A stretch of DNA of 64,000 bases from Pseudomonas sp. GOM7 (GCF_026723825.1 NZ_CP113519.1:4526001-4590000), one strand, 5' to 3'; positions 1-10,862 are shown, counted from the stretch's first letter. Notes: generated from the sequence alone by a model not told the origin. Numbers and translations: made by a program.

Positions 1-1449
1 CTGCTGGGCGAGCATCGCCGGCAAAACCCCGAGCAACCGCTGCTCGGCGGTACCCCCAGCATCATCAGCTTCTCCCCACGTAGCGCCAGCCGCACCTACA
101 GCGCAAGCGAGCTGCTCGAGGCCCTCAACCGCATGCAGCGGCAATCGGCGCAGGAGCTGGCGCAGCGCCTGCACAAGCCGCAGCCGGTAGAAGGGCTCAA
201 GGCCGCACTGCAAGCGCAACTGGCCACGCACAGCGCGCGAGCCCAGCAGAGCAAGGTGGCCGACCAGGAAGCCGACGTGATCGACCTGGTGGGCATGTTG
301 TTCGACTTCATCCTCGACGACGGCAACCTGCCGGACAGTTGCAAGACCGCCCTGTCGCACCTGCACACGCCCTATCTGAAGATCGCCCTGCAGGACAAGG
401 CGCTGTTCACCCGCCACGATCATCCAGCCCGGCGCCTGCTCAATGCCATGGCCCAGGCCGGCGTGCTGCATGCCAACGAGGTTGAGGAACACGGCCTGCT
501 GGCGAAGATGCGCTGGGTGGTGGAGCGGGTCATCCAGGATTTCACCGGCGACCTGGCCTTGTTCGACGAACTGCTGCGTGAATTCAACGAGTACGCCGAC
601 ACCCTGCGCCACAAGATGGAGCTGCGCGAGCGCCGGGTGGTGGAGGCGGCCAAGGGCCGTGACCGCCTGCTGGCCGCCCGCGAACGGGCGCTTGGGGTGA
701 TCCAGCAGAGCGTTGCGCAGCGTGACCTGCCATTGATCATCCGCAACTTCCTCGAGCTGACCTGGGCCGATGTGCTGGTCTTCGGCCTGCTGCGCCATGG
801 CGAACGCAGTGAAGAATGGCAACGCGCTTGCGAAGTGGCCGAGCAACTGGCCTGGAGCGGCACCCCGCTGCCCGAGACCGAGCGCCAGCGCTTGCAGGAG
901 CTGCGCATCCCATTACTAAGCGACCTGCGCAAAGGCTTGGAGCTGCTCGGTGGCTATCACGAGGACGGCATCCGTCGCCTGCTGCAGGATCTGGTGGCCT
1001 GCCAGCACGCCGTGCAAGCCAGGCAGCCGCAACTGGCCGCCCAGCTCAAACCGAACCTGCCACAGAGCCCGCTGGGGGCCATGCTCGGCGAAGACGCCGA
1101 CCTGGCGCGCCAGGCACCGCCCAGAGCGGAACTCTCGCCCCGAGCGCAAGCCTTGAGCCAGGAGTTGGCCAAGCTCGAGTTCGGCACCTGGTTCGAGTTC
1201 GTCAGCAATGGCCAGCGCCGCCTGCTCAAGCTGTCCTGGTTCAGCCCGACGACGCACAACTACATGTTCGTCGACCATCAGGGCCAGCGCGTCGCGGTCA
1301 AGCCGTTGACCCTGCTGGCCTGCGAGATGGAACAGGGTCTGGCGCGTATCCTTCCTCCCGAGCATGCCACGCCCCTGATGGATCGTGCCCTTACCGCCAT
1401 TTACCGGGTGCTGCAGCGCTTTACCGGGCGCGCGGCCGAGCCTCATTAG
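1..1449 (+). CDS. DUF1631 family protein, C-terminal part (5' truncated by window edge)
   Basis: The reading frame is open from the first base, so the N-terminus lies outside the window and about 482 residues are visible. The sequence is mostly charged helix with many Arg, Glu and Gln residues. It ends in a compact beta-rich segment of about 60 residues with the pattern GTWFEFVSNGQ...LSWFSP...YMFVDHQG, which is typical of the DUF1631 family end and resembles a PilZ-like fold. The biochemical function of the family is not established. The TAG stop is also the first three bases of the terminal repeat of a small mobile element, so the natural C-terminus may have been altered. A PilZ gene follows after the element. 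Confidence 0.8.
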   Translation: MLGEHRRQNPEQPLLGGTPSIISFSPRSASRTYSASELLEALNRMQRQSAQELAQRLHKPQPVEGLKAALQAQLATHSARAQQSKVADQEADVIDLVGMLFDFILDDGNLPDSCKTALSHLHTPYLKIALQDKALFTRHDHPARRLLNAMAQAGVLHANEVEEHGLLAKMRWVVERVIQDFTGDLALFDELLREFNEYADTLRHKMELRERRVVEAAKGRDRLLAARERALGVIQQSVAQRDLPLIIRNFLELTWADVLVFGLLRHGERSEEWQRACEVAEQLAWSGTPLPETERQRLQELRIPLLSDLRKGLELLGGYHEDGIRRLLQDLVACQHAVQARQPQLAAQLKPNLPQSPLGAMLGEDADLARQAPPRAELSPRAQALSQELAKLEFGTWFEFVSNGQRRLLKLSWFSPTTHNYMFVDHQGQRVAVKPLTLLACEMEQGLARILPPEHATPLMDRALTAIYRVLQRFTGRAAEPH

Positions 1450-1669
1450 CAGGCCGTTGAAAAGCGTAGGCGACGACTGCCTGGATGCAGGAGGTAGAGC
1501 GAAGCAGGAAGCCCGAGCCGAGGCAGCCAGTGCAATACCGATGGCGGCCCCGCAAAAACAGGCGAAAAACGGTCGGAGTCGCGCTCGACTTTACGAGCTG
1601 TAAATGAGCATTTTGAGCCTGCTTTTAACGCAGCAATGGCAACGTAGATAGTTTTTCAACAGCCTGCTA
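1447..1669. mobile_element. MITE-like element, about 223 bp
   Basis: The left end TAGCAGGCCGTTGAAAA (1447-1463) and the right end TTTTCAACAGCCTGCTA (1653-1669) are inverted copies differing at one position. The interior has no gene and encodes no transposase. Ends of the type GGCTGTTGAAAAA are common on insertion sequences, so this is probably a non-autonomous derivative mobilised in trans. No clear target duplication can be read. The element lies between the DUF1631 gene, to which it supplies the stop codon, and the PilZ gene, whose start is 10 bases beyond it. Confidence 0.65.
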
Positions 1670-1678
1670 GGAGCCCAC

Positions 1679-2011
1679 ATGCAAGAACGTCGCCGACACA
1701 GCCGTCACGGCACCGAGCTGCAACTGGAGGTCTTCGATGTCAATACGGGGCTGCGCCTGGGCCGTGTCGTCGACCTGTCGATAGATGGCTTCATGCTGTT
1801 CAGCGACACTCCACTGGCAGCCGATGCCGTCTGCCAATGTCGTCTGGTGTGCCAGGCTGGCAACGAGCGATTCGATGAAGTGCGCCTGGGCGCCGATTGC
1901 CTGTGGAGCCGGCCAGGGGCGGACAACCAGCATTGCTGGGCAGGCTTTCATATCATCGACCTGTCCGAGGATCAGGCCCGAGCGCTGGAGAGCCTGCTGG
2001 CTAAGCTCTGA
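1679..2011 (+). CDS. PilZ domain protein
   Basis: A single-domain PilZ protein of 110 residues, expected to bind cyclic di-GMP in the cytoplasm. The two signature motifs are present: an RxxxR loop near the N-terminus (RRRHSR, residues 4-9) and D-x-S-x-x-G (DLSIDG, about residues 33-38). The rest fits the six-stranded barrel. GGAG lies 6 bases upstream of the ATG, immediately outside the right end of the small mobile element, so its promoter may lie in or be affected by that element. Its partner is not known. It is distinct from the MapZ-type PilZ protein at 10480. Confidence 0.85.
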   Translation: MQERRRHSRHGTELQLEVFDVNTGLRLGRVVDLSIDGFMLFSDTPLAADAVCQCRLVCQAGNERFDEVRLGADCLWSRPGADNQHCWAGFHIIDLSEDQARALESLLAKL

Positions 2012-2055
2012 GGACACAGGATAAGCCGTGCGCAACGACTATGATCCCCGCAACC

Positions 2056-2076
2056 GGTACGCACAGCGCACCCTAC
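2056..2076 (-). repeat. Single copy of the GTAGGGTGCGC intergenic repeat
   Basis: GGTACGCACAGCGCACCCTAC matches, in reverse orientation, the repeat arms at 22121, 42680 and 60215. Here it is a lone arm between the PilZ gene and the ettA terminator. Confidence 0.6.
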
Positions 2077-2100
2077 GAGATTGAGCACCCTCCACAACGA

Positions 2101-2128
2101 AAAACGGAGCCCGAAGGCTCCGTTTTTT
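2101..2128. terminator. Bidirectional Rho-independent terminator
   Basis: An AACGGAGCC stem and its complement GGCTCCGTT surround a four-base loop, with A and T runs on the two sides, so it can act on either strand. It lies 12 bases beyond the ettA stop and also ends transcription from the PilZ side. Confidence 0.85.
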
Positions 2129-2139
2129 ATGACCGACGC

Positions 2140-3807
2140 TTACTGCGCCAGCTTCTTGTAACGCACGCGGTGCGGCTGCGCGGCGGCATCGCCCAGGCGT
2201 TTCTTGCGGTCGGCCTCGAACTCGCTGTAGTTGCCCTCGAAGAAACTGACCTTGCCATCGTCCTCGTAGGAGAGGATGTGGGTGGCGATACGGTCGAGGA
2301 ACCAGCGATCGTGGGAGATCACGATGGCGGCGCCGGGGAAGTCCAGCAGCGCCTCTTCCAGCGCGCGCAGGGTTTCCACGTCGAGGTCGTTGGACGGTTC
2401 GTCGAGCAGCAGCACGTTGCCGCCCTGCTTGAGGGTCAGCGCCATGTGCAGACGACCGCGCTCACCGCCGGAGAGATCCTTGACGAACTTCTGCTGATCA
2501 GCGCCCTTGAAGTTGAAGCGACCGACGTAACCACGCGACGGCACCTCGTAGTTGCCCACCTTGATCATGTCGAAACCGTCGGAAATCTGCTCCCACACGG
2601 TCTTGTTGCCTTCGAGCTGGTCACGGCTCTGGTCGACGCTGGCGATCTGCACGGTTTCGCCAATCTCGATGGTGCCGGAATCCGGTTGTTCCTTGCCGGT
2701 GATCATGCGCAGCAGGGTGGACTTGCCCGCACCGTTGCCGCCGATCACGCCGACGATGGCGCCTTTGGGGATGCTGAAGGACAGGTTGTCGATCAGCACG
2801 CGGTCGCCGAAGGACTTCGACACGTTGTGGAAGTCGATGACCTTGTCACCCAGGCGCGGGCCGGCCGGAATGTAGATCTCGTTGGTCTCGCTGCGCTTCT
2901 GGAATTCCTGCGACTGCATTTCCTCGAAACGCTGCAGACGCGCCTTGGACTTGGACTGACGCGCCTTGGCACCCTGACGTACCCATTCCAGTTCAGCTTT
3001 CATGGCCTTGGCGTGCGAGGCCTCGGCCTTGGCTTCCTGGGCCAGGCGGTTGGCCTTCGATTCCAGCCAGCCGGAGTAGTTGCCCTCGTAGGGAATGCCA
3101 TGGCCGCGGTCGAGTTCGAGGATCCAGCCGGCAACGTTGTCGAGGAAGTAACGGTCGTGAGTAATCGCTACCACTGTGCCCGGGAAGTCGTGCAGGAAGC
3201 GCTCCAGCCAGGCCACCGAGTCGGCGTCCAGGTGGTTGGTCGGTTCGTCCAGCAGGAGCATGTCGGGCGCCGACAACAGCAGGCGGCACAGCGCCACGCG
3301 GCGCTTCTCGCCACCGGACAGGTGTTCGATCTTGGCGTCCCATGGTGGCAGGCGCAGGGCGTCGGCGGCGACTTCCAACTGGCGCTCCAGGTTATGGCCG
3401 TCGGAAGCCTGCAGGATGGCTTCGAGCTTGGCCTGCTCGGCGGCCAGCGCATCGAAATCGGCGTCCGGCTCGGCGTAGGCGGCGTATACCTCGTCGAGGC
3501 GTGCCTGGGCCTGCTTGATCTCGCCTACCGCCTCTTCGACGATATCACGCACCGTCTTGGCCGGATCGAGCTGCGGCTCCTGCGGCAGGTAGCCGACCTT
3601 GATACCGGGCATCGGCCGGGCTTCGCCGTCGATCTCGGTGTCGACGCCGGCCATGATGCGCAGCAGCGTGGACTTACCGGCACCGTTGAGCCCCAGTACG
3701 CCGATCTTGGCGCCCGGGAAGAACGACAAAGAAATGTCCTTGAGAATTTCACGCTTCGGCGGGACGACCTTGCTGACCCGATGCATGCTATAGACGTACT
3801 GAGCCAT
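2140..3807 (-). CDS. ettA: Energy-dependent translational throttle protein EttA (ABC-F ATPase)
   Basis: An ABC-F ATPase of 555 residues, the same length as E. coli EttA. It binds the ribosomal E site and gates entry into elongation according to the ATP/ADP ratio. There are two nucleotide-binding domains: Walker A GLNGAGKST and signature LSGGEKRRV in the first, and GGNGAGKST and LSGGERGRL in the second. A charged linker joins them, and there are no membrane segments. The ATG at 3807 (MAQYVYSMHRVSKV) was chosen because it gives the family N-terminus; the frame stays open upstream into the divergent promoter region with nothing conserved. It diverges from morA and ends at a strong terminator. 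Confidence 0.95.
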   Translation of the reverse strand: MAQYVYSMHRVSKVVPPKREILKDISLSFFPGAKIGVLGLNGAGKSTLLRIMAGVDTEIDGEARPMPGIKVGYLPQEPQLDPAKTVRDIVEEAVGEIKQAQARLDEVYAAYAEPDADFDALAAEQAKLEAILQASDGHNLERQLEVAADALRLPPWDAKIEHLSGGEKRRVALCRLLLSAPDMLLLDEPTNHLDADSVAWLERFLHDFPGTVVAITHDRYFLDNVAGWILELDRGHGIPYEGNYSGWLESKANRLAQEAKAEASHAKAMKAELEWVRQGAKARQSKSKARLQRFEEMQSQEFQKRSETNEIYIPAGPRLGDKVIDFHNVSKSFGDRVLIDNLSFSIPKGAIVGVIGGNGAGKSTLLRMITGKEQPDSGTIEIGETVQIASVDQSRDQLEGNKTVWEQISDGFDMIKVGNYEVPSRGYVGRFNFKGADQQKFVKDLSGGERGRLHMALTLKQGGNVLLLDEPSNDLDVETLRALEEALLDFPGAAIVISHDRWFLDRIATHILSYEDDGKVSFFEGNYSEFEADRKKRLGDAAAQPHRVRYKKLAQ

Positions 3808-4100
3808 GAGAACCTGACTTGAATAAAAAGAGTGAAAACGCTGCGCGAAGGCTACAATGTGCAGAAATTTCAGCAGCCTGAGGCGGCGAACGCCACCTGG
3901 GTATCGCGCGGATGATGCACGGGCCGATGCAGCCCGTGTGCGTCGCAAAGCTACCGGAATGTGCCGGGCAGGGCAAACCCATGCTCGGCCTCGCACTGGC
4001 ACTTCGCCACATTTATAGGCATGCTAGCCCGCTTGCACGCTGCCCGCGTTCTCTCCTTACCGCTCAGTCGTTGTCAGTAGCAGGTCCACCAGACGTGTCG

Positions 4101-7100
4101 ATGCCCCCCACACCGCCTTCATCGTCGCCGGGAGAAGCGCAACCCAGACGTCGCGAGCCATTGCGACGAGCCCTGATCGTGCTGGTGCTGGCCATGCTCG
4201 GTCTGCTCGCCTGGCAGCTACTGCAGGAGCATCAACAGCTTCTGGACAACCAGCGCCGTCTGAGTCAGCACTACGCCAGCCAACTCGCCCTCCACCTGAA
4301 CCAGAACATGCGCCTCAAGGCTCGTTCGGCCCAGGCCATTGTGCAAGGTGATGCGCAACCGCTCAGTGCAGGACAGCTCAACGCTCTGCATAGCCTGTTC
4401 CCTTCGCTGAGCGCCGTGGTTCAGCTCGATGCCGAAGGTCAGCAACTCGATACCGAGGCGCCAGCGCGCAGCGACCTGCCGTTCATCCGCAGCCTGCAAC
4501 TACGCAGCGGCAAGGCGCCTTACCATTACAGCCTCAACCCCTACGACAGCCAGATGCTCTACCTGCTGCTACGCCAGCCAGACGCTAGCATCAGCGTGCT
4601 GTGCCTGAGCAGCAGCGCGGTGAGCCAATGGCTCGGCGAAACCGGCCAGAGCGATAACGACTGGCTGCTGGAAGATATCGCCAGCCGCCGCGTACTGGCC
4701 CGCGCCAAGACCTTCGCAGCGGCCCCGCCGCTGCTGTCTCAGGTAACCGCTCAGGAACATGCCAGCAGCCTGCAGTTCTTTCCCCTGGAGGGCAGCGACT
4801 GGCAACTGCGCACCCTGTTCGATTCCGCGCAGATCAGCCGCCAGCTCATGCCGATCCTCGCCGGCAAGCTCCTGCTGTTCGGCCTGCTGGCCCTGCTGAC
4901 GCTGATCGCCCTGCATGGCCTGCAGCGTGAGCGGCGTAGCCTGCAGCGCCTCAATGCCGAGTCACGGCGCTCGCTACGCCAGGCCGCCAGCGCGCTGGCA
5001 GCGGTCGAAGAGTGCATCCTGGTGACCCAGACCGATGGCACGTTGAACTATCTCAACCCCAAGGCCGAACAGGTCTTCGACCTGGACAACAAGGCCGCCG
5101 GCACTACCCATCTGCTGGATCTGCTGCCCGATCTCGCCCCCCTGCTGCTGATCGGCTCGCAACAGGCCTGCAACATGGCCGCCGAACTGGTGCGCCTGGA
5201 AACCCCTGGCCGCGTGCGTCTGTTCGCCGTGACCCGCAACGACATCAGCGATGGCTCCCGGCTGGGCGGCTTCGTCTGGGTGCTGCGTGATGTCACCGAT
5301 GAACAGCAGGCCATGCGCGTGCTGCAGGAAACCCGGCGGCGCTATCAGGATATCTTCGAGGGCACCGGGGTCGCCCTGTGCGTACTCGACCTGTCGGAGC
5401 TGCGCAGCTTCCTCCTGCAACAGCGCATACGCGACAGCGCCGGCTTGCAACGCTGGCTGGCCGCCAACCCGGAGCATCACGCGCAACTGCTGCAGAACCT
5501 GCACATCACCGAAGCCAACCAGGTGGCACTCAACCTGCTGGGCGCCAACACCACCGAGCAGGCGTGGCAGCAGCTCTTCGAGAGCGCCGCGATGGGCGCC
5601 GATGACCTGCCTTTCAGGCTGGCCGTGGCCATAGCCGAAGGCCCCAATCTGGTTGAGCTGGAAACCCAGCTCGTCACCCGCCAGGGCCTCAAGCGTCACG
5701 TCTGGCTGGTGCTGCGCCTACCCGAGATGATCCAGGACTACCAGGCGGTAACCCTGAGCATCAGCGACATCACCAGCCGCAAGCGCATCGAGTTGTCGCT
5801 GATCGAACGCGAGCGTTTCTGGTCCGAGGTGGTGCGTTCGGTGCCCGACCTGCTCTACGTGCATGACCTGCAGAACAAACGCGTGCTGTTCAGCAACCAC
5901 AGCCTGGGACTCAAGCTGGGCTACAGCAGCGATGAACTCAAGGCCATGGACGATGACTTCTGGGTGGAGGTGCTGCACCCCGACGACAGCGACTATTACT
6001 GGCGCATCCGCAACCTGCAGAAGGTGGTGGGCGACGGCATGTTGCTCGAATCCGTGCTGCGCTGGCGTCACCGCAATGGCCAATGGCGCTGGTTCAGCAT
6101 TCGCGAACAGGCCCTGGCGCGCGACGAGCATGGCCGAGTCAGCCGCCTGATCGGCGTGGCCAAGGACATCACCGAACAGATCGAACAGAACCAGTCGCTG
6201 CGTGACAGCGAACAGCGCTATCGACTGCTGGCCGAAAGCATCAGCGACGTGATCTTCTCCACCGACAGCAGCCTCAAGCTCAACTACGTCAGCCCCTCGG
6301 TGGAACCGGTGCTGGGCTACACGGTGAACTGGATGATGAGCCACGGCCTGCAGCGCCTGGCGGCCAACCCGCAGCAGCTCAAGGGCCTGAACCTGCTGCT
6401 CGAACGCATCCGCGATGCGCTGGACGAACGCTCACGCCTCGACCGCCTGCGCGAGGAACTGCCCGATCAGCTCTTCGTCTTCGACTGCCTGCGCGCCGAC
6501 GACCACAAGATCCCCGTGGAACTGCGCGTGGTGCTGATGTGGGACGAGAATGGCCGCTTCGAGGGGCTGCTCGGCGTAGGCCGGGACATCAGCCAGCAAC
6601 GCCGCGCGGAAAAGGATCTGCGCATGGCCGCCACCGTGTTCGAGCACTCCAGTGCGGCGATCCTGGTCACTGATCCGGCAGGCTACATCGTGCAGGTCAA
6701 CAAGGCCTTCAGCCGCATCAGTGGCTACTCCGCCGGCCAGGTGCTGGATCAGCTACCGAGCATGCTCACCGCCGACCGTCAGCAGGCTTCCCACGTGCAG
6801 TACATCCTCGGCCAGCTCAACCAGCGCGGTAGCTGGGAGGGCGAGGTGTGGCTCAAGCGCCGCGTCGGCGAGAACTTCCCGGCCTGGGTCGGCATCACCG
6901 CCGTGCAGGATGAAGAAGGCGATCTGGTCAGCTACGTGTGCTTCTTCAGCGACATCAGCGAGCGCAAGGCCAGCGAGCAACGCATCCACCGCCTGGCCTA
7001 CTACGACGCCCTGACCCACCTGCCCAACCGCACCCTGTTCCAGGATCGCCTGCACAGCGCCCTGCAGCACGCCGAGCGCAATGACGATTGGGTGGTGCTG

Positions 7101-8306
7101 ATGTTCCTCGACCTCGACCGCTTCAAGCCGATCAACGACTCCCTCGGCCATGCCGCTGGCGACCGCATGCTCAAGGACGTGGCCGTACGCCTGTCGGCCT
7201 GCGTCAACGGCGACGACACCGTGGCGCGCATGGGGGGTGACGAGTTCACCCTGCTGCTGCAGCCACAGAACAGCCGCGAAGGGGCGCTGACGCGCGCCAT
7301 CCACGTCGCCGAACAGATTCTCTCCAGCCTGGCGCGCCCCTTCGTGCTCGAAGGTCGCGAGTTCTTCGTCACCGCCAGCATCGGCATCGCCCTCGCTCCC
7401 CAGGATGGCGACGAGCTGAGCCAACTGATGAAAAACGCCGACACCGCCATGTACCACGCCAAGGAACGTGGCAAGAACAACTTCCAGTTCTACCAGGCGG
7501 AAATGAACGCCAGCGCGCTGGAACGCCTGGAACTGGAAAGCGACCTGCGCCATGCCCAGGAGCAGGGCCAGTTCGTGCTGCACTACCAACCGCAGTTCTC
7601 CGGCGATGGCCAGCGCCTCACCGGTGTCGAATCCCTGCTGCGTTGGGATCACCCGACCCGAGGCCTGGTGCCGCCCGACCAGTTCATTCCCGTGCTGGAA
7701 GAACTCGGCCTGGTGGTGCAGGTCGGCGAGTGGGTGCTGGAGGAGGCCTGTCGCCAGCTCAAGCGCTGGCACGAAGAGAAGATTCGCATCCCCAAGGTCT
7801 CGGTCAACCTCTCCGCGCGTCAGTTCGCCGAAGGCGATCTGGCCAACCGTATCGCCGCCATCATCGACGCCATCGGCATCCCGCCCGCCTGCCTGGAAGT
7901 GGAACTGACCGAGAGCATCCTGATGCGCGACGTGGCCAGCGCCATGCAGACCCTCAATGACCTCAAGCGCCTGGGCCTGTGCATCGCGGTGGACGACTTC
8001 GGCACCGGCTACTCGTCACTGAACTACCTCAAGCAGTTCCCCATCGACGTGCTGAAGATCGACCGCAGCTTCGTCGACGGTCTGCCCGATGGCGAACAGG
8101 ACGCCCAGATCGCCCGTGCCATCATCGCCATGGCCCACAGCCTGAACATGATGGTGATTGCCGAAGGCGTGGAGAGCCAGGCGCAACTGGACTTCCTCCG
8201 CGAACACGGCTGCGACGAGGTGCAGGGCTTCCTGCTGGGACGGCCGACAGCGGCCGCCGAGCTCGGCGAGCAGCTCAGCGGCAGGACGCTGTTCATGCTG
8301 GACTAA
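4101..8306 (+). CDS. morA: Motility regulator MorA: membrane multi-PAS diguanylate cyclase/phosphodiesterase
   Basis: A protein of about 1401 residues, close to MorA of P. aeruginosa (about 1415), and followed by glyA as there. The order is a membrane helix (about 20-42), a periplasmic sensor region, a second helix (about 255-278), several PAS/PAC modules (about 300-960), then GGDEF and EAL domains. GGDEF is intact from residue 1045. The EAL domain reads ESL at 1177 and keeps NLSARQF, ELTES, DDFGTGYSS, KIDRSF, AEGVES and QGF, so both making and breaking cyclic di-GMP look possible. MorA affects flagellar timing and biofilm. ATG 4101 was preferred; GTG 4095 and upstream in-frame starts exist, but the extra N-terminus is unlike a protein and overlaps the divergent promoter region. 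Confidence 0.92.
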   Translation: MPPTPPSSSPGEAQPRRREPLRRALIVLVLAMLGLLAWQLLQEHQQLLDNQRRLSQHYASQLALHLNQNMRLKARSAQAIVQGDAQPLSAGQLNALHSLFPSLSAVVQLDAEGQQLDTEAPARSDLPFIRSLQLRSGKAPYHYSLNPYDSQMLYLLLRQPDASISVLCLSSSAVSQWLGETGQSDNDWLLEDIASRRVLARAKTFAAAPPLLSQVTAQEHASSLQFFPLEGSDWQLRTLFDSAQISRQLMPILAGKLLLFGLLALLTLIALHGLQRERRSLQRLNAESRRSLRQAASALAAVEECILVTQTDGTLNYLNPKAEQVFDLDNKAAGTTHLLDLLPDLAPLLLIGSQQACNMAAELVRLETPGRVRLFAVTRNDISDGSRLGGFVWVLRDVTDEQQAMRVLQETRRRYQDIFEGTGVALCVLDLSELRSFLLQQRIRDSAGLQRWLAANPEHHAQLLQNLHITEANQVALNLLGANTTEQAWQQLFESAAMGADDLPFRLAVAIAEGPNLVELETQLVTRQGLKRHVWLVLRLPEMIQDYQAVTLSISDITSRKRIELSLIERERFWSEVVRSVPDLLYVHDLQNKRVLFSNHSLGLKLGYSSDELKAMDDDFWVEVLHPDDSDYYWRIRNLQKVVGDGMLLESVLRWRHRNGQWRWFSIREQALARDEHGRVSRLIGVAKDITEQIEQNQSLRDSEQRYRLLAESISDVIFSTDSSLKLNYVSPSVEPVLGYTVNWMMSHGLQRLAANPQQLKGLNLLLERIRDALDERSRLDRLREELPDQLFVFDCLRADDHKIPVELRVVLMWDENGRFEGLLGVGRDISQQRRAEKDLRMAATVFEHSSAAILVTDPAGYIVQVNKAFSRISGYSAGQVLDQLPSMLTADRQQASHVQYILGQLNQRGSWEGEVWLKRRVGENFPAWVGITAVQDEEGDLVSYVCFFSDISERKASEQRIHRLAYYDALTHLPNRTLFQDRLHSALQHAERNDDWVVLMFLDLDRFKPINDSLGHAAGDRMLKDVAVRLSACVNGDDTVARMGGDEFTLLLQPQNSREGALTRAIHVAEQILSSLARPFVLEGREFFVTASIGIALAPQDGDELSQLMKNADTAMYHAKERGKNNFQFYQAEMNASALERLELESDLRHAQEQGQFVLHYQPQFSGDGQRLTGVESLLRWDHPTRGLVPPDQFIPVLEELGLVVQVGEWVLEEACRQLKRWHEEKIRIPKVSVNLSARQFAEGDLANRIAAIIDAIGIPPACLEVELTESILMRDVASAMQTLNDLKRLGLCIAVDDFGTGYSSLNYLKQFPIDVLKIDRSFVDGLPDGEQDAQIARAIIAMAHSLNMMVIAEGVESQAQLDFLREHGCDEVQGFLLGRPTAAAELGEQLSGRTLFMLD

Positions 8307-8334
8307 GGCTGCAGGCGTTTCGCCCTGGGCTTTT

Positions 8335-8392
8335 ACTTGAAGCTTGCAGTTTGAGGCTTGTAGCTGCTTTTAAGCTGCTCTTGAGCCGCTTT
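8335..8392. repeat. AGCTTGCAG-type intergenic repeat
   Basis: A stretch containing CTTGAAGCTTGCAGTTTGAG and two further AGCTGCT-type words. It is a degenerate member of the repeat family also seen at 21482, 32181, 33192, 36040, 37742 and 50411. It lies between morA and the glyA promoter region; TAGAAT at 8441-8446 is a plausible -10 for glyA. Confidence 0.55.
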
Positions 8393-8490
8393 CGTCCGTC
8401 TCATGACCGACCTTCATATGCCTTTTTGCGACCCTTGCGGTAGAATCCGCCCCCTCTCTCATTCGCCTAGCTGATTTTCAGGGGACCGCC

Positions 8491-9744
<1,254 letters not shown>

Positions 9745-9760
9745 GGCTGCATCTAAACGA

Positions 9761-9792
9761 AAGAAGCCCGCCAAATTGGCGGGCTTCTTTTT
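9761..9792. terminator. Bidirectional Rho-independent terminator
   Basis: A perfect stem AAGAAGCCCGCCAA/TTGGCGGGCTTCTT followed by a T run, placed between the convergent glyA and DUF3015 genes. It serves both. Confidence 0.9.
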
Positions 9793-9806
9793 GCCTGGGA
9801 TTTGCC

Positions 9807-10313
9807 TCAGGCCGGTTGTTTCACATAGCGCGCCAGTTGCACGTCGCGGCTCATCACATCCAGGGTGGCGGCCAGCACCTGCTCGCTGGTGGCGTCGGCC
9901 TGGCTGAAGATGGTGCCGAAGTTGTCATGAGTCACCTTGGCGAAATGCGCGCGATCCTTGGCCTCCACACCCAGCAGGGTGGCATAGGCATCCAGCGCCT
10001 CGCCCTGGCCCATGGCCATGTCTTCGGCGATGGAATCGAGCATGCCGTTCATCGCCAGCATGGAGCGGCCGTTGTAGCCCAGCGCGCCGCTGGTATCGCA
10101 GCCGTTGGTGCCGGAGGTCATGCCGAAGGTGGCATTACCCGAGGTGCCATTGGTGGTGGTGGCCAGGAAGTGCGGAGCCATGCCACGCTGGCCCTCGAAC
10201 AACATGTTGCCCCAACCGCAGCCATTGCCCCCTGCCGCATCGGCGAAGGCACCGACGCTGGCCATGCTCAGCACACCAAAGATCAAACCCTTGCTCAGAA
10301 GTCGCTTGTCCAT
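9807..10313 (-). CDS. DUF3015 family exported protein
   Basis: A protein of 168 residues with a clear Sec signal peptide ending near FADA|AGGNG. The mature part begins GGNGCGWGNMLF and has two early cysteines, then a Gly/Thr/Asn-rich stretch and a helical C-terminal half. This is the DUF3015 pattern; the function is unknown. A periplasmic or outer-membrane location is likely. ATG 10313 was chosen because it starts directly at the signal peptide (MDKRLLSKG). It diverges from mapZ and shares the glyA terminator. Confidence 0.82.
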   Translation of the reverse strand: MDKRLLSKGLIFGVLSMASVGAFADAAGGNGCGWGNMLFEGQRGMAPHFLATTTNGTSGNATFGMTSGTNGCDTSGALGYNGRSMLAMNGMLDSIAEDMAMGQGEALDAYATLLGVEAKDRAHFAKVTHDNFGTIFSQADATSEQVLAATLDVMSRDVQLARYVKQPA

Positions 10314-10479
10314 ATTGTCGCTCCGCAATATCGAGTAATAAAAACCGCACCAACAGCTTTGGCGAGACTTGCCCAACTGTCAAACAATTGAAAGAACTAC
10401 TCGCGGCCTTGTGCACGAATTCACAACGTGTTCGGCAGCCTTGACTATAGTTGTGAGAAATCTGAATCGGAGTTCCAGC

Positions 10480-10851
10480 ATGAGCGATACAGCCAACGAG
10501 CGTCGGCGCTTCCAGCGCATCGCTTTCGACGCCCCCACTGTCCTCGCGCAGGGCGATCGGCGTTGGGAGGTGGTGCTGCACGACCTGTCGCTGAAAGGCC
10601 TGCTGGTGGAAGAACCCGCAGGCTGGGACGGCGATCCGGAGCAGGGCTTCGAGGCATCGCTGCAACTGAGCGACGGCACGCCGGTGAAGATGCAGGTCGC
10701 GCTGACCCGCACCCAACCCGGTTTTCTCGGCTTCGTCTGCCACCATATCGACCTGGAGTCGATCAGCCACCTGCGCCGCCTGGTGGAACTCAACCTTGGA
10801 GACGAAGAGCTGCTGGAGCGCGAACTGGCGGCACTTGGCAGCAAGGCCTGA
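10480..10851 (+). CDS. mapZ: MapZ-type PilZ protein, c-di-GMP-dependent inhibitor of CheR
   Basis: A protein of 123 residues very similar from end to end to P. aeruginosa PA4608 (MapZ), including the C-terminal ISHLRRLVELNLGDEELLER. In that species MapZ binds cyclic di-GMP and then blocks the chemotaxis methyltransferase CheR1, changing flagellar switching. The PilZ motifs are ERRRFQRI near residues 7-14 and DLSLKG near 37-42. ATG 10480 matches the family start; upstream in-frame codons are promoter-like sequence (GACTATAGT at 10443). MapZ, MorA and GcbA being close together suggests a local signalling neighbourhood, though only by proximity. Confidence 0.93.
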   Translation: MSDTANERRRFQRIAFDAPTVLAQGDRRWEVVLHDLSLKGLLVEEPAGWDGDPEQGFEASLQLSDGTPVKMQVALTRTQPGFLGFVCHHIDLESISHLRRLVELNLGDEELLERELAALGSKA

Positions 10852-10862
10852 AGCGGCTCGGC

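Noticed and set aside
2041..3822. Long plus-strand open frame opposite ettA (about 590 codons)
   Set aside because: It is antisense to a well-identified gene. High GC content keeps the opposite frame open, and its product has the repetitive Val/Ala/Gly/His/Gln look of a reversed coding strand.
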